In this document: positions 33,501-40,268 of the stretch, piece after piece | How positions within the stretch are numbered: position 1 is the stretch's first letter | How the letters are laid out: each line of letters starts with the position of its first letter | Source: Candidatus Raymondbacteria bacterium RIFOXYA2_FULL_49_16 | Lineage (GTDB): Bacteria; Fibrobacterota; OXYB2-FULL-49-7; XYB2-FULL-49-35 | DNA length: 40,268 bases | Reading direction: 5' to 3' | Assembly (NCBI GenBank): GCA_001789205.1 | Contig: MFYT01000018.1 | Coordinates: 1-40,268, forward strand | Translations under genes and position numbers: made by a program | The notes under the pieces: model-generated | Seen by the model: only the letters and a program-made list of their open reading frames with translations | What the model was told of the DNA's origin: nothing | The model's database searches: none

Positions 33501-34166
33501 ATGAACCGCTATGCTAAAAAGGTGCGCCTCCAGGACGAGGCAAAACAATTCATTCTCCCTTCTGTTCGCGAAGATGTTTTTCCCTGGACACCTCCGGACC
33601 AGGAAGCTGTTGTCTTCGAGCCCTTCAATTTTCCTGCTTTGTTCGGCAACACAAATCCGGTAGAAATTGAGATTGGATTCGGCACGGGAAGGTTCATTGT
33701 CGAATACGCGCAGCACAACCCCATGCTCAACCTGCTTGGCGTTGAGATTACCAAAAAAATGGTGCATCACGTGGCAAACAAAATCCACGCGGCAAAGGCA
33801 TTCAATGCACGGCTTATGCATGGCGATGGCCTTCTGGTGCTGAAAAACAGGGTCCCTAGCTGCTCTGTTGAAAAAGTGCACGTCTATTTTCCCGATCCCT
33901 GGCCAAAGAAACGCCATATAAAGCGGCGGGTCGTTTCGCTCGATTTTTTAAACGAAACATACCGGGTGGTCAAAACGGGCGGCGCGTTCCACCTGTTTAC
34001 CGACCACAAAGATTATTTCGATTTTGCGATGGCAAACATACGGAAATTCGGAAAATTCGTTGACCAGGAACCAGTCTTGGATTATATTCCTTCAAGCTAT
34101 GAATTAAAGTGGAAAAAAGCGGGCCGCAGCATTTACCGGGCGGTGTTGAGCAAGGAGAAGCCATGA
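33501..34166 (+). CDS. trmB: tRNA (guanine-N7-)-methyltransferase
   Basis: This 221-residue SAM-dependent enzyme makes m7G46 in tRNA. Motif I is EIGFGTGRFI; the TrmB signature is VYFPDPWPKKRHIKRR, followed by LHGDG-like MHGDGLLVL upstream and FTDHKDYFD downstream. Length is normal. No strong ribosome-binding site precedes the ATG. The end overlaps hldD by four bases. Confidence 0.95.
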   Translation: MNRYAKKVRLQDEAKQFILPSVREDVFPWTPPDQEAVVFEPFNFPALFGNTNPVEIEIGFGTGRFIVEYAQHNPMLNLLGVEITKKMVHHVANKIHAAKAFNARLMHGDGLLVLKNRVPSCSVEKVHVYFPDPWPKKRHIKRRVVSLDFLNETYRVVKTGGAFHLFTDHKDYFDFAMANIRKFGKFVDQEPVLDYIPSSYELKWKKAGRSIYRAVLSKEKP

Positions 34167-35128
34167 TAATTATTACCGGAGGAGCGGGATTCATCGGCAG
34201 CGCCTTTGTCTGGCGCCTTAACAAAGAAGCATACACGGACATTATGGTGGTCGACGAAAAAGACGCTGAAGGCATAAAAACCAACCTGGCAAACAGACGG
34301 TTCAATGAGTATGTTGAGAAGGGCGAATTTCTGAACATGGCGCTATCGGGGAAAATGCCCGGCCATATCGACGCAATTATACACATGGGCGCGTGCTCAT
34401 CAACAACCATGCAGAACGCGGGTTATCTGAAGGCAAATAATTTTGAATACACCAAGGCGCTTGCCCACTACTGCATAGAGAAAAAAATACCCTTTATCTA
34501 CGCCTCGTCAGCGGCCACGTATGGGGACGGCGGCTTTGGCTACAGCGATGAGGACGCCAACACCCGCAGGTTAAACCCCCTGAATCTCTACGGCCATTCA
34601 AAGCAGGATTTTGACCTCTGGGCGCTGGACACCGGCGCGGTCAATACAATGACCGGCCTGAAATACTTCAATGTCTTTGGTCCCAATGAATACCATAAAG
34701 GGGACATGCGCAGCATAATCGCGAAGTCATACGACTACCTTATAGCCAACAGGAAAATGCGGCTCTTCAAATCGTATAAACCTGAATATAAGGACGGCGA
34801 ACAAAAGAGAGACTTCATTTACATAAAGGACGCCGTGGAAGCCACGTATTTTTTCCTGGAGCACCCGGACAAAACAGGCATTTTCAACATTGGCACTGGC
34901 AAAGCGCGCTCGTGGAACGCGCTGGCAAAAGGGATGTTCGCGGCGCTGAGCGTGACACCGGTCATTGAATATATGGACATGCCACCCGAACTTCGCGATA
35001 AATACCAGTATTTTACCGAAGCAGACACAAAAAAACTGCGCGCAGCAGGATATAACCGGAAATTCATGTCACTGGAAGACGCTACAAGGGATTATTGCGG
35101 GTATTTGAAGGATAAGAAGTGTCTATAG
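34163..35128 (+). CDS. hldD: ADP-L-glycero-D-manno-heptose 6-epimerase
   Basis: This 321-residue extended-SDR epimerase converts ADP-D-glycero- to ADP-L-glycero-D-manno-heptose, the last step in making the heptose of the LPS inner core. The NAD(P)-binding GGAGFIG is at 6-12; catalytic S116, Y143 and K147 (SSAATYG, YGHSK). HldD-specific blocks are NLANRRFNEYV, HMGACSSTT and YFNVFGPNEYHKGDM. I start at 34163 (MIIITGG), giving an ATGA overlap with trmB; the frame extending to 34109 is trmB out of frame. This is direct evidence for heptose-containing LPS. Confidence 0.96.
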   Translation: MIIITGGAGFIGSAFVWRLNKEAYTDIMVVDEKDAEGIKTNLANRRFNEYVEKGEFLNMALSGKMPGHIDAIIHMGACSSTTMQNAGYLKANNFEYTKALAHYCIEKKIPFIYASSAATYGDGGFGYSDEDANTRRLNPLNLYGHSKQDFDLWALDTGAVNTMTGLKYFNVFGPNEYHKGDMRSIIAKSYDYLIANRKMRLFKSYKPEYKDGEQKRDFIYIKDAVEATYFFLEHPDKTGIFNIGTGKARSWNALAKGMFAALSVTPVIEYMDMPPELRDKYQYFTEADTKKLRAAGYNRKFMSLEDATRDYCGYLKDKKCL

Positions 35129-35138
35129 ATAAGGGCAA

Positions 35139-35208
35139 AGGCACAAAGGGCCAGAGGGCCAAAGATGCTCTTCGAAACTAACCTTTGACCCTCTGACCTC
35201 TTGTGCCT
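35139..35208. repeat. Imperfect 26-bp inverted repeat with 18-base loop
   Basis: Arms 35139-35164 and 35183-35208 match at 22 of 26 positions. The left arm is built of octamer-like units (AAAGGCAC, AAAGGGCC, AGAGGGCC). It lies between the convergent hldD and giant secreted-protein genes, six bases after the latter's stop. It may be a bidirectional 3'-end hairpin; no T-run follows either arm. Layout and loop length mirror the repeat at 18488-18549. Confidence 0.8.
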
Positions 35209-35214
35209 CTCTGA

Positions 35215-38200
35215 CTATCTGATAACAATCAACTTCCCTTTTTTCAGCACATCATCGCCTGCATAGTCCGTGAATACAAAGAGATAGATCCCTGACCCAA
35301 CGTCCCGTCCCTTGGTATTGGTCGCGTTCCATTTCCATTGCGGATTTGAGCCAATGCCCGAGAAAAACCTGATGGGATCGTTCGCCTTTTTCGAGGAATA
35401 GACCAGGTCGCCCGCCACATCATAAATTCGCACCTGGAGTTTCCGGTCGCTCTGGTGTGCGACAAGACGGTGCAGGTTTTTAAAAACAATGCCTCCCTGG
35501 GCGCTGTGACGCGCATTCCTGGCAGGTTCATAGGGACAGGGGTAAAAATAGAAGCCAGCCTCTTCTATCATAAAGGAATAGGCATAATCGTCAGTATGGG
35601 AGGTAAACGACGCGGCCGCGGCATAGCTTCCATTGTCGGTAAAAGCAAAATCACCCCTGCCGTTGTGGTCGCCGTCGAGGCTGTTGCCGAAAGTGTCGCG
35701 CACACTTGCGGACACAGTGACAAGGACAGTGTCACCCGAGTAGAACAGTATGTCAGGAACCAGGGAAATGCCATTTCCCGAAGCGGAAAACGCCCGGAAG
35801 GGAATTGATACGCCCTGCGAAAAAGCCGAGGTGACATGCACGCTCTTGTTGTTGACAAGCACGGTATCAACGGACGAGGCGAGAAGACCGGTAGAGAAGG
35901 TAATGGTGATGGGCGCGTCCGTTGCAATGCCTGTCTGGCCGCTGTCAGGATCGAGATGCGCCACAACCAGCGAACCAGTGTCAACTGCCGCTGACAGGGT
36001 CCTGAACAGGCCGACCGCATCGGGCACATGGTCGCCATTCGCGTCAAAGGGGTTGCCCGCAAGGTCTGTGATATAATTCTTGATCCGGGCCCGAAGCGTG
36101 TCCGCGGGAATAAACAGGCTGTCGCGCGGACGCATGTGAAACGCCGGGCTGGTAAAGCCGCCTGAAGTATATGCGGGGACAAAAAAGAGCGTGTCGCGCC
36201 GTAAATTGTCGCGCGTTCCCCAGCTCAGAAAACCCGGAATTGGCCGCAAGGTTCCGGCAACATGCGAATCGCAGATACTGTAGACCATAAACGTTGAGTC
36301 AACGACCGTTGACCGGTCAATGAATTCACTGAACACCACGCCCAGATGCTTGTAATAGGAATTGACAGGTATGTAATCCGTCTTTTTGTTCCCTTTCTGA
36401 AGCGCCGGCTTTTCCCCGAAAAAATGGAGCGTATTGTCCGCCACAGAGGGCAATTCGCCGCAGACAATGCGTATGGGTATCGCGATTGTGTCGTGCAGCG
36501 CGTCGTTGGTGGCAAGCCGTAATGTGTCGTAGAACAGCGTGTCCACGGGCAGCGCGGCGCTGTCCTTTACCCATAGGTAAAAAGAGCCCCCGGGTCCCAC
36601 GCGTGCCGCGGTCCCTGTGGCGCTGGCGTACAAAACACCTGTCTGGCTGTTTGCCGCTGACCATCCCAGCCGCAGCCAGTGTGCGGCCCCTATCCAGGCT
36701 GAAAAGAGCCGAAGCGTATCAGTGCCGTTGTTTATGATTGTGATGGACCGGGCGTCCACATTCACGCCGGTGCGGGTGGCCGCCTCGCGGGTCACGTACA
36801 GCGTAATGCTGTCGGCAAAGTAAAGCGAATCACCAGAAAACGATGGTCCAAAAAAAAACGACGGGTATAAAAAGAACACTGTTATTGAGTCGGCCACACC
36901 TGATTGGTCGTGTATGATACAGAGCGCGCTGGTGTCATTCATCGAAGCATGGCGGATAAAACGGACCACAGAATCCTGAAGAGTGACCGTGGTATCGGCA
37001 ACCCCGTCAATGACCATAGTGAATGAAAGGGAATCATCGACCAGAATATCAGGATCACGTGCAAAAAAATCAAAGGTATCGGGAATGCCGTTCACAACAA
37101 GGACCCGCGCGGAATCGGCAAGGGGCAGGCCCTGGTTAACATAGGTGAGCCCGGTAACAAACGGCGCATGGTTTACTCGTACGAAAAAAGTGACGGTATC
37201 AGAAGAAAACGAATCGCTTACCGCGATCCGCACTGTGTCCACGCCATTGACTGAATCCGCGTACAGGGTATCTGAAAAAAGCAGGCCCTGGCCGCTTTTC
37301 ATTGGAACGCCATTGAACAGGAGCGTATGTCTGACATCGCTCTCATTGGAATCTGAAGCCGCCGCGCCTATCCTGATATAGGCTGAATCGAGAATAAAGA
37401 CAGTGTCGTTCGCGGCAATGGCCCGCGCCTGCACCTCAATATCAGTTGTGTTGTACGAGGCAAATCCAATGCTGTCGTGCGCGGGATCATTGTACGCGGC
37501 CACCCAGAAACTGATGGAATCAAACGTGTTGGGATCGTGGACCGAGATGGCATAGAGCGCTGTATCGTAAAACCCGGTTATACTATCGCGCAGGGAATCA
37601 TTGCCAAGCGCCGCCGCATGCGATACGGCATCAAGCCATGAACGGACATCAACGTTGTTGTTGTCGTTGGTATCAACAGACCAGGCGGCAATCGCCGTGC
37701 GCTGGCGTTTGAAAACATGCAGGGTCTCTCCCTGTGCGACTGCCGGTGTCCTGAATCCCCCTTCAAAATAGACCGTGTCCTTGAAGGAAAGTACCGGTGG
37801 CACATTGTATACCTCGATATGCTGACTGAAACTGTCTGAACCCCACCCTGTGGTATCGGTCATGGAAAATTTCAGGGTATAGACCGTGTCCCCGTGGTCT
37901 AGGGGAAGGCAGATGACCGTATCAGCGTATTGCATGGGTCCTGATTGCACGGCGATAATCGAGCGGTCCAGGTTGTATCCGGTAAAATACAGGGTGGCCG
38001 CCGAAGCATTGTCATAATCCCGCGCCGAGGCAAAAAGCCGCAGCGTATCCATGCGCGACCGTACTTTTACGGTATCGGGAGCAGGGCCAAACGCGCTGCT
38101 GTTCAGGGCAACACTGTCAATGCGCGCCCCAGCGGGCTTCACGTTGAAATCAAAGCTGATGGCCGCGACGCGCGGGTACAGCGTGGAATCACCGCGGAGA

Positions 38201-39846
38201 ATCGCGGAAAACTGATAATAGGGTCCGGGTACCGGTCCAATGACGCTGTTCGAATCCACGGTACTGAACAGCCCCGCGAGCACGGACGCAGGACCTTGCC
38301 TGAACCCGATGGACACGCTGCCGCCGCTGCCAATGCTGGCAAACCTGAAATTCGAATACATGATTGAGTCTGCGGCAAGACTCCCCCACCCTGTCTCATC
38401 AATGGAATCCGGACGCAGCTCAACGTAGGCTGAATCGACGAAATATCTGATCGATGACCAAGCAGACGCGTACACTTTATTGTCGGGCTTGATGTACAAG
38501 GTGACCAGGTTGCCCGCGCTATCAAGGGAAATTGACGACCTGAAATTCCCGGGCGGCGATAAATAGGATTCCGTGATAGTGGAGGAACTTGAAAGCGGTC
38601 CGTCGTAAAAGCAATCGCCCGGCATGCCCGCGACAATCTGGTAAATGCGGCCATAGATCTGCCCTGTGTTGGCGGTACCCGCGTTGGGGTCCTTGAGCCA
38701 GGCCACCGCAAGCAGGCCGTTGCACAGGGAAAACGAGGGAATAATACCAATGCCATGTTCGAGGGTGTCCACCCGCACACTCTGGATGTCGCCGGAAGAC
38801 GCGTCAACGATTTCCATGTATACGCCCGATGCGCCATTATTTCCCTTCCAGTACGCAATGGCAAAATGGTCGTTTCCCAGGGCAATAACGCGGATATTGC
38901 GCGCCTGGAGTTGAAACGGGTTGATAGTGGTCTGCAAGGAAGCGGTGTCGAGCAGCGTCAGCTCCGGGTTTGTCAGGCAGGCCAGCAGCGTAGTAGAACC
39001 TTTGAGACTGGTAATAAGGAATCTGCCGCTTGCTGGATCGCGGGCAATGCCCAGATCGTACAGGGAGGTTCCGTCACCCGCAAATACCGTGGTATTGCGG
39101 ACCCGTACCGAACTGTTCCGGCCGGCAAGCCGGATTGCAGCCGCCTTCACATTGGTGCTGTTGCTTAATGTATATGCCGCATACAGGGTATCGCCCGTAG
39201 CGTTGAGGCAATACCCCGGATAGATCTTGTTGAGGGCTGGCGTATAACTGTCGTCAGTCCGTACATAGAACGTATTAAGGGGGAATTCGGCAATGGTATC
39301 AATGATCGCCAGGGAATCAGTGGTGCCGCCGCTGGGCTGGCATATCCGGTATACCCTGTTGTTTTGGCCAATGATACTTTCCGTTGAATACCCGCCAATG
39401 ACCTGCATGGCGCCCGTTGATAGCATTATCGCTTTAGTTAGGTAGGTGCCCGTGGCATTATCGTGGCTGGTAACATTCTCGTACACGTCGTAGAGCGCAA
39501 GGGAATCTGTCTCTGGAAAAAGTTGCAGCCGGCGCTCCATATAATAATTGCCTTCCGTGTTGCCCACGCGCGTCTTAAAGACAATGTACGATATGATAAA
39601 CCTGCCGGTAGAAGGTGAAATGACCGTTTGCCAGGCGGGCTGGTGTCCCGATGTCCCCACGTAGGCGATTGAAGTGTCCGGACCAACGCGCGCGTATTTG
39701 ATGGTATCGATCTGGGGAACAAGGGCGCCGCCCGAAAGCGCGCAATTGCCGGTATTCACTGTGTCTGAAAGGTCAATGATCTGCACGTTGCTGGCGCTTG
39801 CAAGCGACAGCGCGCACAAGACCATGCTTGCGAGTCGTAGAGCCAT
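35215..39846 (-). CDS. Large secreted multi-domain Ig-like protein
   Basis: This 1,543-residue protein has a signal peptide (MALRLASMVLCALSLASAS). Residues ~30-480 suggest a beta-propeller-like repeat region; ~560-1150 hold several Ig or cadherin-like beta-sandwiches, including an ASPM/hydin-like segment (ITIINNGTDTLRLF). Two SbsA/Big_5-type Ig domains follow, the second at ~1296-1405, with Ca-loop-like DANGDHVPDA and DGDHNGRGDF. Residues ~1434-1543 are a C-terminal FlgD-Ig/sorting-type domain (VRIYDVAGDLVYS, GSGIYLFVF, KKGKLIVIR). It is probably a cell-surface or secreted structural protein. It starts only three bases after the fliJ stop, so it may belong to the flagellar operon. Confidence 0.85.
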   Translation of the reverse strand: MALRLASMVLCALSLASASNVQIIDLSDTVNTGNCALSGGALVPQIDTIKYARVGPDTSIAYVGTSGHQPAWQTVISPSTGRFIISYIVFKTRVGNTEGNYYMERRLQLFPETDSLALYDVYENVTSHDNATGTYLTKAIMLSTGAMQVIGGYSTESIIGQNNRVYRICQPSGGTTDSLAIIDTIAEFPLNTFYVRTDDSYTPALNKIYPGYCLNATGDTLYAAYTLSNSTNVKAAAIRLAGRNSSVRVRNTTVFAGDGTSLYDLGIARDPASGRFLITSLKGSTTLLACLTNPELTLLDTASLQTTINPFQLQARNIRVIALGNDHFAIAYWKGNNGASGVYMEIVDASSGDIQSVRVDTLEHGIGIIPSFSLCNGLLAVAWLKDPNAGTANTGQIYGRIYQIVAGMPGDCFYDGPLSSSSTITESYLSPPGNFRSSISLDSAGNLVTLYIKPDNKVYASAWSSIRYFVDSAYVELRPDSIDETGWGSLAADSIMYSNFRFASIGSGGSVSIGFRQGPASVLAGLFSTVDSNSVIGPVPGPYYQFSAILRGDSTLYPRVAAISFDFNVKPAGARIDSVALNSSAFGPAPDTVKVRSRMDTLRLFASARDYDNASAATLYFTGYNLDRSIIAVQSGPMQYADTVICLPLDHGDTVYTLKFSMTDTTGWGSDSFSQHIEVYNVPPVLSFKDTVYFEGGFRTPAVAQGETLHVFKRQRTAIAAWSVDTNDNNNVDVRSWLDAVSHAAALGNDSLRDSITGFYDTALYAISVHDPNTFDSISFWVAAYNDPAHDSIGFASYNTTDIEVQARAIAANDTVFILDSAYIRIGAAASDSNESDVRHTLLFNGVPMKSGQGLLFSDTLYADSVNGVDTVRIAVSDSFSSDTVTFFVRVNHAPFVTGLTYVNQGLPLADSARVLVVNGIPDTFDFFARDPDILVDDSLSFTMVIDGVADTTVTLQDSVVRFIRHASMNDTSALCIIHDQSGVADSITVFFLYPSFFFGPSFSGDSLYFADSITLYVTREAATRTGVNVDARSITIINNGTDTLRLFSAWIGAAHWLRLGWSAANSQTGVLYASATGTAARVGPGGSFYLWVKDSAALPVDTLFYDTLRLATNDALHDTIAIPIRIVCGELPSVADNTLHFFGEKPALQKGNKKTDYIPVNSYYKHLGVVFSEFIDRSTVVDSTFMVYSICDSHVAGTLRPIPGFLSWGTRDNLRRDTLFFVPAYTSGGFTSPAFHMRPRDSLFIPADTLRARIKNYITDLAGNPFDANGDHVPDAVGLFRTLSAAVDTGSLVVAHLDPDSGQTGIATDAPITITFSTGLLASSVDTVLVNNKSVHVTSAFSQGVSIPFRAFSASGNGISLVPDILFYSGDTVLVTVSASVRDTFGNSLDGDHNGRGDFAFTDNGSYAAAASFTSHTDDYAYSFMIEEAGFYFYPCPYEPARNARHSAQGGIVFKNLHRLVAHQSDRKLQVRIYDVAGDLVYSSKKANDPIRFFSGIGSNPQWKWNATNTKGRDVGSGIYLFVFTDYAGDDVLKKGKLIVIR

Positions 39847-39849
39847 GGG

Positions 39850-40268
39850 TCACGCGGCCGCGGGTGTGTGTTCCCGGATATGCATCTGCTGGCACACATC
39901 GTCGAGGAACTTCATCTCAAACCGTTGGCGCTCCTTCTTCCATTCCTGAAAACGTTTTTCCTTTATCCGTTCTATTGTTTTCCTCCGTTTGGTCGCTTCG
40001 ATGAGGCGTTTCCTGCATTGCTCGACAACGCGATACCGCTCAATCACGGTCCGTTTCTGCGACTCGATCCGGCGCTTGATGTCGAATATATACTGGGTAT
40101 ACAGGCGCATCTGAGCCACGCTTTCGTCAGCGGCGCGGCGTGCGAGTTCGATGTCCTGGTATCTGTCGTATTCAGTACCCAGGCGTTCCAGTTCGTCCTG
40201 CGCCTCCCGCAGCGCGCGACCAGCTATGCCAAACTCCTTTTTCCGGTTGTCCTCGTCAATGGTGTAGA
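39850..40268 (-). CDS. fliJ: FliJ-like flagellar export protein, 5' end beyond the window
   Basis: The frame is open to the right edge, giving 139 visible residues, nearly the full ~148 of FliJ. It is entirely a charged helical coiled coil; RLYTQYIFDIKRRIESQKRT, VVEQCRKRLIEATKRRKTIE and ERQRFEMKFLDDV follow the FliJ consensus, including the C-terminal EQKxxDE-type end. FliJ is the stalk-like partner of the FliI ATPase in the flagellar type III export gate. An internal GTG at 40119 is not the true start. A flagellar cluster (fliI etc.) is expected just outside the window. Confidence 0.85.
   Translation of the reverse strand, partial: YTIDEDNRKKEFGIAGRALREAQDELERLGTEYDRYQDIELARRAADESVAQMRLYTQYIFDIKRRIESQKRTVIERYRVVEQCRKRLIEATKRRKTIERIKEKRFQEWKKERQRFEMKFLDDVCQQMHIREHTPAAA

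Overview
The window looks chromosomal and comes from a flagellated Gram-negative bacterium. An ADP-heptose epimerase (hldD) points to lipopolysaccharide, a FliJ-like gene at the right edge points to flagella, and two very large secreted proteins end in type-IX-secretion or FlgD-Ig-like sorting domains. That mix fits the Fibrobacterota/FCB group best, but this is an inference from gene content; there is no rRNA to place it.

Layout. 1-6.1 kb is an accessory zone on the minus strand: a partial gene, a small exported protein, an AAA ATPase with a nuclease-like C-terminus, an alpha/beta hydrolase, a class-III aminotransferase fused to a GNAT acetyltransferase, and a hicBA toxin-antitoxin pair. The aminotransferase and hicBA lie between two copies of the comF 3' end. 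6.1-14.6 kb is a tightly packed housekeeping operon, transcribed as polA-coaE-nit2-xerD-SH3 protein-lipoprotein-ftsX-envC-like-comF, with several ATGA overlaps. 14.7-18.4 kb is a small surface-glycan locus: a GT2 glycosyltransferase, a polyprenyl-phosphate sugar-phosphate transferase and a B12-binding radical SAM enzyme. 18.5-25.7 kb is one secreted protein gene of about 2,390 codons. 26-28 kb carries a metal permease with a heavy-metal-associated (HMA) domain and a receiver-PilZ regulator.

28.07-30.53 kb is a decayed integrated element. An intact CAU-anticodon tRNA with its terminator stands at the left, and a copy of the tRNA 3' half plus terminator stands at the right. Between them lie an integrase fragment and a DUF932 fragment joined at their truncated ends, and an apparently intact REP-associated tyrosine transposase (RAYT) framed by inverted hairpin doublets. 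Next comes a HEPN-MNT toxin-antitoxin pair, then a DTW-domain tRNA-modifying enzyme, a GNAT protein preceded by an unlisted 34-residue membrane peptide, trmB and hldD. The window closes with a 1,543-residue secreted protein directly downstream of fliJ.

The most notable unexplained structures are (i) two long inverted repeats, each with an 18-nt loop and arms built of 7- or 8-nt modules, directly after the two giant genes; (ii) the RAYT unit and its inverted REP doublets; (iii) two duplicated gene ends (comF, tRNA) whose extra copy carries a short palindromic insertion; and (iv) a perfect CRP-type palindrome between the giant gene and the metal permease.
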